Shown here in pieces: positions 12,369 through 24,924 of a DNA stretch of 64,000 nucleotides. Below the pieces are notes generated by a model that saw only the letters and a list, made by a program, of their open reading frames with translations, ran no database searches and was not told the origin of the DNA. The stretch lies in contig NW_026947486.1 in NCBI RefSeq assembly GCF_034190915.1, positions 19,556,001 to 19,620,000 on the forward strand, in the 5' to 3' direction. Positions within the stretch are counted from its first letter, which is position 1; every line of letters begins with the position of its first letter. Made by a program: the position numbers and the translations under genes. This DNA comes from Cavia porcellus. Taxonomy: Eukaryota; Chordata; Mammalia; Rodentia; Caviidae.

Positions 12369-15300
12369 GACTTCCGGGAGAACATGGCGGACATATAACA
12401 GCAGCCACAGAGGCTCTCTGAGATTACCAGCTTAGAATCCAGGAGCGGTGCCACGTGAGGAGGCCTAAGTGAGGGGAGATGTACCCTGCCGACCCAGGAA
12501 TGAACTAAACTGACAGAAACCAACTGGAAATGCAATCCTGATGCTATAACAGGAACAGATAAAATCTCAGCACGGAAGCTGGAGCCCGCCCCACTGGAAG
12601 CTGCGATTTGAATTTCCTGCTGCCACTACTGCGTCCCAATCGGCACGGCAGGGAGAGAGCCGTGCGAAAGCTCTGAGAGTGGGAATTGGCGAACCAAACG
12701 GCATTGAGAGTGGGACTGGCAGGGAGCCCTGCATCGACCTGCAGTGGGTGAGAGAAATGGGGACCCTTTCATAGACTAGGAGGCTCCAACAGAGGACATT
12801 CTGGGAACAGGCAGACTAGCTGGAACAGGGCCCTGCAGTGACTTTAGTCGCATATTCCAATCTCAAGCAGGATTGGTGGGGAGTGCTTGGCCTGGTGACA
12901 CCTCGGACTAAGATCCAGTAGGCTAGCCCAAATCAGGTCCCTGCGCCTGGCAGTGCACCCTAGCAGTGAAGCCTTCACTAGGTTGATCTGGAGGGACGGG
13001 CCCAGCAGAGGCTTCCCAGGTCTGTGTCTCCCTAGTACACTGCAGTGGGTGGGAACACCTAGCTGGCGAATTCAAACAAACTGTAACAGACAAAGAGAAA
13101 AAAAAAACTGGGCCTCCTACATATGCTTGTACGGAAGGAACAAAAAGTATGGGGGAAGGGAGCAACAAGAAAGGGTCTTCAGTCCCCAATCCTGAGAACA
13201 CTGATCCAGGAAAGAAAGGTAAATGCAAAAGAGAATGAAGACAGAAAACATGCAATATCAGACACGGCACCTATAGATATAAAGCGGTATCTCCGGAGCC
13301 TCATAGACGAGTTCAGAAATGAAGTATTTAATGAAATAAAGCAAGAAATAAGTAGAATAGCTAGAGAAATGCTAAGCACCACCCAAGAAAAAACAGATGG
13401 TGGACTAGAAGAACAGAAAAAAAGGGGAGAATTGTTTGATGGAGAAAATAGGGAAAACATAGAATACGTGAAGCAGGTTCAAAGAGATTACCAGAAAACT
13501 AAAAACTCTATTGAAAGCTGGCATAACAGCTTGAAAGAAACTAAGGATAGATTATCTGAACTGGAGGAAAGATGTGTAAGGTGGGAGCATGAAATGAAAA
13601 ACTTCTTTAAAATAACAAGAAAACAAACAGCAATAATACAAAGGCTAGAAGATGATAACAGGATCTACAACTTAAGAATTAAGAATATAAAAGAAGTAGG
13701 GACTTACCCAAATGAACTACAAAAGCTATTTACAGAAATAATCCAGGAAAATTTCCCTAATTTAGCAAAAGGTAAAGAGACTCAGATGTATGAGGCATAC
13801 AGGACCCCAGCCACCTACAACCCCAACAGAGCTACACCCAGGCATATAATAATCAAAATTCCAGAAATCCAATATAAAAACAGAATATTAAAAGCCATCA
13901 GAGACAAGAAACAGATCACTTTCAAGGGAACACCCATCAGAATTACAGCAGACTTCTCAGCACAAACCATCAAATCACGAAGAGCGTGGGGGAAATAATT
14001 CAAGCTTTGAAAGATAATAACCTCCAGCCAAGATTGATATATCCTGTACAACTGTCCCTAGAAATTGATGGAAAAACAAGGTGCTTCCAGGATAAAGAGG
14101 AACTAGGGGAATTTACAACCACCAATTCAACTCTAAAGAGATTACTGCAGGATATTCTAAAAATGAAAAATACCAAGATTCCAGAAACAGTGGCAGAGAG
14201 GCCACAATGAATGGAGCAGAATGCAAAATGAAGAAGACAAACTGACAACTAATGACAGAAAAAGAGCTCAACAGAAATGAGGCATAGAAGGTTGGATGGT
14301 AGGAACAGCCATTTTGGAGAAAACAAGACATCATAATAGCTAGTGCTGATTTAGTATCATCTTGTTTTGAAGTCCCATCAAGCTTTTGTTCTTCTGTCTC
14401 CATCGGTTTTAACCTTTTGTATCTTATTGGATTTTATTATATGTGATAATATAAAAAAACTTTTATAGACAAGGAGATTATACAGAAACCATTGTTCATT
14501 TTCTGTTAGTTGATTCTAAATATCCTGTAACACTGTCATTCTCTTGAATGGTTTTACATTGTCTTGATATGTTTGATGCTATAGCATACGAAGTTATACC
14601 CAAAGATTTCAAGGAAAAAGACACTGTGATAACTACTTTTATGTCAGGATATCTGGTGGTGAAACACTATTTTGCTTAAATGGCTATGTTTTGACCTGCA
14701 CTGTTTTGTTGTTATACCCTCTTTTTTATCTCAATCTCCTTTTTATCATCTACTTTTTCATTTTTATCCTTTTAGTTAAGGGAAACATAAATAAAAATAG
14801 GATATATTATAGTAACCCACTTTGATTTCCTACTAACTTGATTTGAAGCCCTGTATTACCCTAACCATCTTGTTTTGACTGATTTTCCTCTATTCTGTTA
14901 TGCTTGATAGTACCCAGTTCGAAAGTATAGGCAACAACTATGAAGACAATAGGATTCATTATGATGCCCATTCTGGTTGACTATTGTCTTCTTTTGAAGT
15001 CCTCTAATGTCTCCAATGTTTTGGTTTTATTGGTCTTATTCTTTACTGTTTTGTTCAATTTTATTATAAATGATGATATAGGCAATTCTTCTTAAGATAA
15101 CAAGAGGCATTATGGTAACCATTGTTGATCACCTTGTATTTTGTTTTTACTTTATGTATTATGTCCATCCTTTTGATTTGACTGACTCTGTCCTGTTATG
15201 TCACATTTGGTTTTACTTTCTTCAAAAAAAGTAAGAACTGTGAGAGTAATAAAACCCAAAATTGTAATTGTCATTGTACAAAAGAAAGGAAAACAAAGTG

Positions 15301-15570
15301 CTCTAAAGGATATAACTGCATATATATTTAAGTGTATAAGATAGATAACCATATTACTGAGTTTTGTTGGATCACTGAACAAAACTGTTTGCAGTCTCAC
15401 TGTTTGAAAGTCCCCTCTATATGCTTTAATTTTGTAACTTGAACAACTATTTCTAAGATGACAATATGTAATTAACTAGTGATTTCCTGTTTATTTTTTC
15501 TGAAATTCTGTATAACTTGTACCCTTTTTCTGTTTTGTTTCTTTTCTCCTTAAATAAAATTTTTTAAAAA
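12369..15570 (+). mobile_element. Half-LINE (HAL1-like) copy 2, full length
   Basis: A 3.2-kb retrotransposon starting gacttccgggagaacatggc and ending in an A-rich tail after ccttaaataaaa. Order: about 750-bp GC-rich 5' region, ORF1 (13123-14210, broken), 1.35-kb AT-rich 3' region. There is no ORF2 (endonuclease/reverse transcriptase) anywhere. Near-identical flanks (aaaaacatccccttt at 12354-12368 and aaaaatccccttt at 15566-15578) look like the target-site duplication, with a two-base indel. It must have been mobilised in trans by L1. The promoter-like start has ACATGGCGG, a YY1-type site common at L1 5' ends. Confidence 0.85.
13123..14210 (+). pseudogene. L1-type ORF1p in half-LINE copy 2, one frameshift
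   Basis: Reads 13123-13998 (291 codons), then the frame changes and continues 13986-14210. Compared with the other copies, the break is the loss of one G in the G-run at about 13987-13992. Domains: N-terminal basic region, coiled coil (residues about 70-160), RRM-like block (IYNLRIKNIKEV), C-terminal domain (TPRHIIIKIPEIQYKNRIL, KGTPIRITADFS, then LSLEIDGKTRCF in the shifted frame). Its start codon is uncertain: the other copy begins at ATGGAAGG, which here reads TACGGAAGG. Confidence 0.8.
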
Positions 15571-15579
15571 TCCCCTTTA

Positions 15580-17649
15580 TTACTACTTTTCTAAGAATTT
15601 ATATTGTGAACAAGCATCAAGTTTTAGCAAATCTTTTTCCTGTATCAGAGATTACATGATTTTCCTCCTTTATTACAATGACTACATTGTCAAATCTGTT
15701 GACATAAATTTTTCCATAATTTCTTTACTATTCACTATCATTTAAATGTTTAGTCTGCACTGAAACCCACTTTATCAAGGACATTTGAAAATTTGCTTTT
15801 TCTTGATCAGTCTAGAATTTCTGGTTTTCATTCATCTTTTTAAAGAACTAGGTTTGATTTTCTCTACTGATTGTCCTTTTAAGGTCATGAAAATAAGCCT
15901 TATGGCAGAAACTCAGATGATATGCTAAACAGTGTTTATTCTAGTTGGGCACTTATGAGACGTAAACAAATCTCAGTGTATAAATACAGATCCCAAGTAA
16001 TCAAGTAGCTTTTGACACAAGCAGAATTTATGTGTTAAATACAGTAACAAGTAAGTTAGTAATTTGCAAGGTATGCTAAAGATACAAGGAAGAAATTGAA
16101 TGTATGATATAACAAATAATATAGACAAAGGGACAGTAAGACTCATGCATAAAATATCCTACCACTTGAGCTACGTTATACCTAAACTTGCCATCAATGG
16201 GTAATAGACACCATTGTTCCACTAAACACAGAAGAGACACATCGCTGTTGAAATAAATTGATAAGATGCAGCTGAGGGCAGTGGGGGCTCTGAGCATCTT
16301 GCATTCTGGTGGGGACCCTGGTTCCAACCTTAACTCTCATCTTCATATGGGACCAGTGTGACAGACAGGCAGAGCTGGAGATAGAGTCAGGGTCTGACCA
16401 CCAAATAGTATACTCAGGACATGTAGTTCTCCCCCTGTCCTAAGTGTGCCAACTTATGCCTTTTTCTTTGCTGCTTTAAAAAAATTGTTTTTAAATTGAT
16501 TTAATGAAACATGTGACTCAAGCATTTTAATTTGTCTGAGCCATTCTGAGCTGAGACCTCTTGGGTAGTCTACCTGGTAGCATATCAGATACTATCATTG
16601 TATCAAGGGAATTTCTCATACTAACAGGCTCCAAAGGATGAAGTGAAATGGGATCATAACTCATAGTTTAGCCAACTGTCCCTAAAGAAGTAAGGCAATA
16701 ATATGAAGTAACTGGTTAAAATATTGGAGGCCAGTGCTGATCTGAGTAGTTGTAGGCCAGAAGTATGATATCAGGGATCTTGAGCACCATGACTAGAGCA
16801 AGGCTGCTCCCATCCACACACCTATGGTCCCAGTGGGGACTTTTGGGGAACTCTCCTTGGTGCAGAAACCCAGGTGCTCACCTGCCTCACTTAGTCCCTA
16901 TAGTCCCCAACTCTATGACTCAAAATTCCTGCATCATTGACCCTGGCACTCTGTAACCCCTGATGCCATAGATCTCTGCCATGCCATAGAGCATCCACCA
17001 TTCCCCATTTGAGCAAAAAGCACCACCCTGAAGATCCATCCCTAATGACAGGACCTGGATCACCCCACCCCTCCTGCTTTTCACTCAAGCACATCCACCA
17101 CCATCTTTCACATTGTACCTCACCTCACTCCTGCTGTCTCCACCACTACCCATGCTTAATTACACTCCATTGGATATTTCTCTCTTGTTCTCCTCCATTC
17201 TTCCCCTCATCTCCCCACTCAATCCCTCATCAACCTCTTCTTACCCTGAACTTCAGTACAATTATTCACATTCTGCAGTTTCCCCTGTAGGTCTGTGCCT
17301 TACCTCCATTTGCCAACGTGTAGCCCATCTGGTTGTCATTGGCATCCCAGGAAGTTGCAGTCCTAATCCATAAGAAACGGTGATATCTGACTTCCTACCC
17401 CTATTGCAGAATGGCCTTTAATAAACCTGATGCCCTAGGAAGATTCTCTAAGAGTAGAAAGAAGTGATGTCTTTGTGTGCCTTTATACCTTGTCACAGTA
17501 GATTGCACCAGGAGCGAGCCATCTCAATTTACATCCTGGAAAGGCACTTTGTGGGACCTGCCTGACTCATTTTTAAAAGTGAGTCAGGCTCATTTTCTTG
17601 CAGATTAATTTAGAGGGGAAAAATGGCCTAGGAGGGCACAGGGTCTTAG
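15580..17649. other. Intergenic, nothing firmly recognised
   Basis: AT-rich at the left. At about 16760-17370 it is C-rich on the plus strand with CTCC-type low complexity, so open frames there (17009-17373) are compositional. No domain or RNA gene seen. Confidence 0.35.
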
Positions 17650-17655
17650 GTAGGT

Positions 17656-17958
17656 TGTGGGAAGCCGCCTATGATGGCGCCCATTTCCTGCTTCCGGGTT
17701 CTTCCCGGCCTGAACAAGCCCGCCAAATTGTCATATCTGCCCAGTTACCCGTGATGCTAGCCTATCAGCTTGTTAGACGCGCTTCTCTGTGATTGGATAC
17801 TGCTTCCCCTTATAAGAGGTTGTTCCTGCCCCCAACGGGCGGAAGAGGAACCAACGTTGAGGGTGGCGGACCTTGTTAGGTCCGGTTCGCTGTACGTAAT
17901 AAAGTTTGAGAGCTGATCCTGCTCGAGTTTGGTCTCCTGTCTTCCGCGGCTCCGGTCA
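17656..17958 (+). repeat. 5' LTR of young provirus
   Basis: Begins TGTGGGAAGCCG, ends CTCCGGTCA. Contains an inverted CCAAT box (gattgg, 17791-17796), TATA box (cttataagagg, about 17809-17819) and AATAAA (17898-17903). This compact layout puts transcription start near 17840. Differs from the 3' LTR at three sites, each T here and C there. Confidence 0.95.
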
Positions 17959-17960
17959 TC

Positions 17961-17978
17961 TGGTGGCCCGTACGGGGA
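17961..17978 (+). other. Primer binding site, tRNA-Ile type
   Basis: Two bases after the 5' LTR, TGGTGGCCCGTACGGGGA is the exact complement of the 3' end (including CCA) of mammalian tRNA-Ile(AAU) as I recall it, 18 of 18. Betaretroviruses usually use Lys or Phe tRNA, so this is a useful family marker. Confidence 0.8.
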
Positions 17979-18226
17979 AAAAGGTAAAAGACTCAGTGAC
18001 ATGCCTCTTCGGCCGGGAGGTGCGATTGCTGTCGCCTGCGGTACGACGGAGGACCTGGCCCAATAACAACGGAAGGCCCCGAGCGCCTCTTCTCTTCACC
18101 CTGATCAGCTACGTGAGATACAGCGGTTCCCGGGACAGGTGAGTACTGGGTCACCTGGGTTGGGTGGACGCACCTAACAGATTTTGAGCGCCACATGGGT
18201 GGACGCCGGTCTTTTTTTTTTTTTCT

Positions 18227-18778
18227 TTGCATTTGTTTCGCTTTCGCTTCACCATTGTGGGCAACGCTGCTCGCAAACCCCTCGCTGACTCCCTAAGAGT
18301 CCTGCTGCGGACCCGAGGCATCTACATAAACCGGGTCACCCTTTTGAGATTTCTGGATCGTGTTAATGAAATTGCCCCCTGGTTTTGGCCCACGGGCTCT
18401 CTAACCCTCCCGTCATGGGAGAAGTTAGGAGGGGATCTTAGATGCGCCCGAGAAGAGGGACGCTTGGTTCCCATGGTTTTACCCCTGTGGGAACTGATTA
18501 GGGCTTGTCTGACGGACGAACAAACCCCCGGGCTTTGCTCAGCCCGACAGGCTCTTGACAAAGCTCGATCCGAGTGCTCGGAGGAGCCCAAAGTCACACC
18601 TGACTTTGGGCCTCCAGAGAAACACAAGGGCTCCGAAGCTCGCGACCCATGGTCGCCCCCTTCAGGGCACCAGGCCCTACTGCACCGCCGTGGCCGGAAG
18701 AGGAGTTGCTCCCTGGGCTGCCACCTCCACCCGTGGCCGCCAGAGGGCGCCCACAACATATGGCACCGCCCTGGTTAA
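18227..18778 (+). pseudogene. Gag matrix remnant
   Basis: An open frame of 183 codons. From residue 11 it reads VGNAARKPL and continues with a matrix-type helical domain (LLRTRGIYI, FLDRVNEIAPWF, LPLWELI) of the betaretroviral kind, which targets Gag to membranes. The codon before Gly-Asn is GTG (18257-18259) instead of a start, so the usual N-terminal Met-Gly is gone, and the only upstream in-frame ATG is 18227. The frame drifts into proline-rich and out-of-frame sequence by about 18600. Confidence 0.8.
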
Positions 18779-18918
18779 AGGGAGAGCTACTTCCTGGGTT
18801 GCCTTCTGCGCCCCCATCTGGGGAGGGAGGAGGACGTTCCTTCCACCAGAGGGTATGGTCGCGGCTTCCCTTTGAGTGTTCCGGTCTCCATGCATTCCCG
18901 GTAGCCCTTAGAAATTAA
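18649..18918 (+). pseudogene. Proline-rich Gag spacer remnant
   Basis: Plus-one frame rich in Pro, with a repeated unit (EEELLPGLPPPP / KGELLPGLPSAPP). It fits the proline-rich region between matrix and capsid in betaretroviral Gag. It is out of frame with the matrix remnant, so a frameshift lies near 18600-18650. Confidence 0.55.
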
Positions 18919-19001
18919 ACAACTTAAAGCTATCAAGGACGCAGTTTCAGCTTATGGGCCCAATGCACCATTTACCATGGCGCTTTTAGAGGCATTGGCA
19001 G
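18905..19001 (+). pseudogene. Capsid N-terminal fragment, ends at a deletion joint
   Basis: Encodes PLEIKQLKAIKDAVSAYGP followed by NAPFTMALLEALA, typical of the start of a betaretroviral capsid. At about 19000-19003 it switches without spacer to integrase sequence. This removes the rest of capsid, nucleocapsid, protease and reverse transcriptase. Confidence 0.8.
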
Positions 19002-19002
19002 G

Positions 19003-19773
19003 TCTGTGTGATCTCTTCACCTCAACAATCTATTGGTGTTAACCCGAGAGGACTGCGCCCCAATCATATTTGGCAAACACACATCCCAGAATTCGGAAAA
19101 ATATGTACATGTTTCGGTTGACACCGCTTCTCAGGTTATGTTTGCTTCGGCAGAACCTGGAGAAAGGGCCACCCATGCTATTAATCATTGTCTTGCAGCC
19201 TGGGCTGCTTGGGGAAAGCCCAATATATTAAAAACAGACAATGGTCCTGCTTACACCAGCAAAACTTTTGTAACATTCTGTCAACAAATGGATGTTGTCC
19301 TTAAGCATGGCATTCCATATAACCCTCAAGGACAAGGCATCATTGAACGGGCACATCGGACACTCAAGGGTGTCTTACAAAAGCAAAAAGAGGGGATAGG
19401 CCACGGCCTAACGCCCAAAGGAAGAATATCATTGGCACTCTTTACCATAAATTTTCTCAATTTAAACCACAATAATCATTCCCCTGCCATGGAACATAGC
19501 AATCCGTCCCCAACCGACAAAGGGCTGGTTAGATGGAAAGATGTCCTTACAGGACAATGGATGGGCCCGGATCCAGTGGTTAGCTGGACCCGAGGTGCGG
19601 TTTGTGTCTTCCCACAGGAACCAGGCTGCGAACCGCTGTGGGTCCCAGAAAGATTGACGCGAGCAGTAAACTCCCCACCAGTTCCTGAAGCACAGGAGGA
19701 TAAGCCCGCAGACACAAGTCAACTCGACCCTTCTGGGACCGACGCTCAGCGCCCGAGACCATCTACAAACTAA
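19003..19773 (+). pseudogene. Integrase remnant (core and C-terminal domain)
   Basis: Begins with [18 protein letters not shown] in one frame, shifts frame at the A-run 19097-19101, then stays open to TAA at 19771-19773. The TDNGPAY and [11 protein letters not shown] motifs give the second Asp and the Glu with 35 residues between. The first catalytic Asp is missing: after HIWQ the sequence reads Thr-His-Ile-Pro. The C-terminal part ([24 protein letters not shown]) is well preserved, followed by an unusual acidic/proline tail. Catalytically dead as written. Confidence 0.85.
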
Positions 19774-19774
19774 A

Positions 19775-20131
19775 ATGTCTGGTTTGGAGCTTTTTCTATT
19801 CTGTAGGTTCCTATTAATCACCCCTGTTCGCACAAATTTGACCAACACTGTTAAAAATATGACAGCTTGGCTGCAAGACACCTACCTACCTAAGTTTCAC
19901 AATTTGTCCCTCATAGTCGGTCAGGAACTTGACAATATGGACGGTATCCAACTAGGTCCAGTCAGGTTCGATTTATCAACTTTAGGCAGTGTTATAGCCA
20001 GTTTGTGGGAACGCGTCACCTCCTGGTTCTCCTGGCCCAACCTGACTACTTGGATCCTGATTGCCGTGGCCATCCTAGTGGGGCTTGTGGTTATCAAATG
20101 CTTGTTAGACCGCCTTATGCAAACCCAGTAA
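19775..20131 (+). pseudogene. Envelope transmembrane-subunit remnant
   Basis: An open frame of 118 codons whose last third has a membrane segment (WILIAVAILVGLVVIKCLL) and a short cytoplasmic tail, preceded by a helical ectodomain with Asn-glycosylation motifs (NLT, NMT, NLS). It looks like the C-terminal end of a betaretroviral envelope protein. The surface subunit, cleavage site and fusion peptide are absent, so it has no entry function. Confidence 0.65.
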
Positions 20132-20670
20132 CAGGTCAAGGTCACGGCTATGGCAGCCATGCAAATGGCAGCGGGCGGCCCATCGGGTCGACAGGCCGCC
20201 GCATATCTCCTTCATGTCGCAGAACATCAGTTATAAAAGCTGAGTGGGCAAGCCAATGACGGGTAAGACGGGAAAAGCCCTCCCGGTCAACCTAAGACAG
20301 GCTCCACTCAGATATACATGGCCTATAAGGCCAGGGGTCCCTCCCGGAGTCAAATTATTGGCATTGAGATGCGAGACCAAGGGTACTGCAGTGCCATCCG
20401 CCCCAAAGGTTGGGGGGAAGGCAGGAATGAATGTCTATATGCATCCAGGTTCGGTTCACAAAAGCCTGGCCCTGCGAAAAAATGAATCACTCACCTTGAG
20501 CATGGTCCTGGCGCAAGGATATGCACAAAACAGGGTGATGCACAGCAGGGTATAGACCTCTACATTCTCTCATGCCTCGGCCTACAAGGTAGGCCCACTC
20601 CTAGGTGTCTAACAGCAACAAGGTCATAGACACCTTGGAGGGACCCACAGACCATCCTATTTTAATAAAT
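20132..20670 (+). other. Proviral 3' region without intact ORF
   Basis: Sequence between the envelope remnant and the polypurine tract. It shares the moderately GC-rich composition of the provirus. A short open frame (20244-20555) has no recognisable domain. Confidence 0.5.
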
Positions 20671-20684
20671 AAAAAAGGGGGAGA
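20671..20684 (+). other. Polypurine tract
   Basis: AAAAAAGGGGGAGA directly abuts the 3' LTR, the position and composition of a retroviral plus-strand primer. Confidence 0.9.
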
Positions 20685-20987
20685 TGTGGGAAGCCGCCTA
20701 TGATGGCGCCCATTTCCTGCTTCCGGGTTCTTCCCGGCCTGAACAAGCCCGCCAAATTGTCATATCTGCCCAGTTACCCGTGACGCTAGCCTATCAGCTT
20801 GTTAGACGCGCTTCTCTGTGATTGGATACTGCTTCCCCTTATAAGAGGTTGTTCCTGCCCCCAACGGGCGGAAGAGGAACCAACGTTGAGGGTGGCGGAC
20901 CTTGTTAGGTCCGGTTCGCTGTACGCAATAAAGTTTGAGAGCTGATCCTGCTCGAGTTTGGCCTCCTGTCTTCCGCGGCTCCGGTCA
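20685..20987 (+). repeat. 3' LTR of young provirus
   Basis: 303 bp, starting TGTGGGAAGCCG and ending CTCCGGTCA, with AATAAA at 20927-20932. It is followed by the GTAGGT target duplication. About 99% identical to the 5' LTR. Confidence 0.95.
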
Positions 20988-20993
20988 GTAGGT

Positions 20994-22910
20994 ATTGATA
21001 GATTTCCAGGTTTTATACAGCTTGAGCTGCCCACTTCCATAGCCATCGCCCCAGTGAATAACCACATTAGCAATAGTGTCACAAATACAGTGGTTCACAA
21101 GCATGACTGCTTGTCCTGAAGCAAGCATCCTGTTACGTGTTTTTTGGCTGTGGCCATTCAGATCATTGGGGTCTCAATCTGTCTCTCGCCTTGGAAACTT
21201 TGTCACCAGCAATAATGTGTCCCTCTCTGTGGACTGTTTTATACCTCTTGTAAAATGAGTGTGTCAGACATATGAAATAATTTAAGTCACTTTGCTAAGA
21301 TATGGAAGGTAGTGGTGGGCTTTAATATAGGGTCTCTTTATAGATATCACTGTGTGTACTAAAGAAGAAATGTGTTCTAGTCTCCATTATTTTAGGTTTA
21401 GGCAATGCAGTCCCAGCTGACCTTAGAATCACTAATTGGTCCCCTCAAAAACTTAATGCCTGTGTACTTTAGGAACTTACTGAGTATCTGTTGTTTTGCC
21501 TGCCTGGTTATTCAATTTACTTGCTCATTAAAAGAAAACCTCCAGGGCTGGGTGTATAACTCAGTGGTAGAACATAAGCCCCCGGATTCCATCCCTAGTA
21601 TCCCCAAAATTACCCTCCATTAAGCATATCTATATTAAATGTTACAAAATCCTGTGGATGGACTGACTTCATTATAATAGTAATAGAATACAATATGCTT
21701 TTTAAAGTTTTATTTATATTTGGAAAGGCAGTACATTCATATAGTACAATTTTCAAAAGCTACAAAGGATTCACAGATGTCTCTTTGAGTTCCCTCCAAC
21801 TCCACTGCCCCTTCCCTGAGGTAATCAGGGTTACTAGCTTTTTATGCCCTTTCAAAAAGTTTATTCATGTACAATTATGTACTTACATTTTCCTATTAAT
21901 ATACACATGATAGCATATTACACTTACTATGCTGTACCTTGCTTTTTCTACCTTATAACTTGGGGGTTATCCCAAATCACTACATAAATAATAACACAAG
22001 TTCTATTTATTTATTTATTTTTGTCTGCCCAAGAATTTGCTGTGACTATGTCATAATTTTTGGAAGCAGAACTCTGGTGACATCATTAGGACAACTTCAA
22101 ATCTTTTGTTTTTGTGAACAGTGAAGCACTGACTCTCTGTGTTCATCATTTGTACACTATGAGTATATATATTTACATCCCTAGAAGTGGAACTGCTGGC
22201 TTAAAAATAGTTTGTGGTTTTGATTATGCTTGAATGATTCTCTTTGAATTACAGAGTTTTTCTTAGACTTGCTATTTGCTAGAGGATTGTGTTCTCCAGA
22301 AGATACCAGGACCCTATTTCAGGCAGAGCAGTTTTTCCAACTGCTGAGATCTGTGACACACTTATTAGTTATTTCAGACTTGATTTTGCCAAAGTCAGTA
22401 AATAGGGGTAGCTATGTTCTTTCTCATCCCTTATCCCCAACTGTTCCTCCCATCAATACAGATGTCTTCCTGCAAATATGGTTTGACTGAATGATTCCTT
22501 GTTGAGAGCCCTGTTTCTTCCCAGACATCAAATACTTAATGATATACCTCACTTGCCTAAGTACTCTGTTACCCAGCTGCCTGGGCCCCTGCAATTTTAA
22601 GTGTATCTTGCTCAACCCTTATCTAAAGAGTTCTTACCCATGCCTTCTCACATCTTTGGACCTGAAATCTCTTGTACTGGTCCTTCACTGCCTCTGCTTC
22701 TAGAAGCCTTCAAGTTGTAGCTAATCTAATTTGCTCAGATACAGAGATTCCATTTCTTCTTTTTCTCCTATTGTTTTAGGTCAAGAACAAGATGAAAAAA
22801 AAAAAGAAAGGCTAACTTAACTACCCATGTTTAAATCAGAAGTTAGGACACACATTGAAAACCTTAAACTGACACAAATTTCTTTCAGGGTACACAGCAG
22901 ATACTGTTGC
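20994..22910. other. Downstream flank of ZNF182, mostly unassigned
   Basis: Contains an ID-type SINE (listed) and, at about 21690-22260, a stretch resembling an old LINE 3' region. Part of it is likely the ZNF182 3' UTR, which would run leftward from 22918, but no poly(A) signal could be chosen with confidence. Confidence 0.35.
21545..21612 (+). repeat. ID-type SINE, diverged
   Basis: gggctgggtgtataactcag at the A-box side and ttccatccctagtatcccc at the B-box side. Confidence 0.75.
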
Positions 22911-22918
22911 TTTACCCT

Positions 22919-24562
<1,644 letters not shown>

Positions 24563-24771
24563 TCACAATTACCTGCCATATGAAAAATCATGTCATTTTA
24601 TCAGAGTCTCTAAAAAGTCTCTTACTCAACTTCTATCTACTGGTCTTTTTGTTACCAAAAATAACCTTACCCCAGTGTCTGGGTCTCTTATCACTACTTT
24701 GATATTGTCTCTGATTTCCATCAGCTCTGGGGATGGACCTTAATACCTCAATCCACAGTCAACATATGAAC

Positions 24772-24924
24772 TTTTTTTTTTGTCTTTTTGAGACAGGGTC
24801 TCATATGCAGTTCACGCTGGCCTTGGGCTCACTTTGTAGCCCAGGCTGGTCTCGAACTTGCAACAATCCTCCTGCCTCAGCCTCCAGAGTGCTGGGATTA
24901 CAAGAGTGTGCCACCACACCTGGC
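24772..24924 (-). repeat. B1-type SINE
   Basis: Antisense: tttttgagacagggtctcat to gccaccacacctggc, with the duplicated core. Lies in the intron before the zinc-finger exon. Confidence 0.9.

Larger units (their letters stand above)
17656..20987 (+). mobile_element. Young betaretrovirus-like (class II) provirus, internally deleted
   Basis: Complete provirus ends with heavily deleted coding content. Identical 6-bp target duplications GTAGGT flank it (17650-17655, 20988-20993). Two 303-bp LTRs differ at only three positions. Then come a primer site (17961), gag start, capsid fragment, integrase, a transmembrane-envelope remnant and a polypurine tract. Most of gag after the capsid N-terminus, all protease and reverse transcriptase, and envelope surface subunit are missing. 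A 6-bp duplication and the Gag and integrase types fit betaretrovirus-like ERVs (IAP/MMTV side). It cannot encode a functional virus. Confidence 0.93.

Noticed and set aside
16760..17370. Possible exon-rich stretch with several open frames
   Set aside because: CTCC-rich low complexity, no paired splice sites with a consistent frame and no protein similarity I recognise.
18322..18759. 145-codon minus-strand frame in the provirus
   Set aside because: Antisense to the Gag remnant; open because of GC-rich composition.
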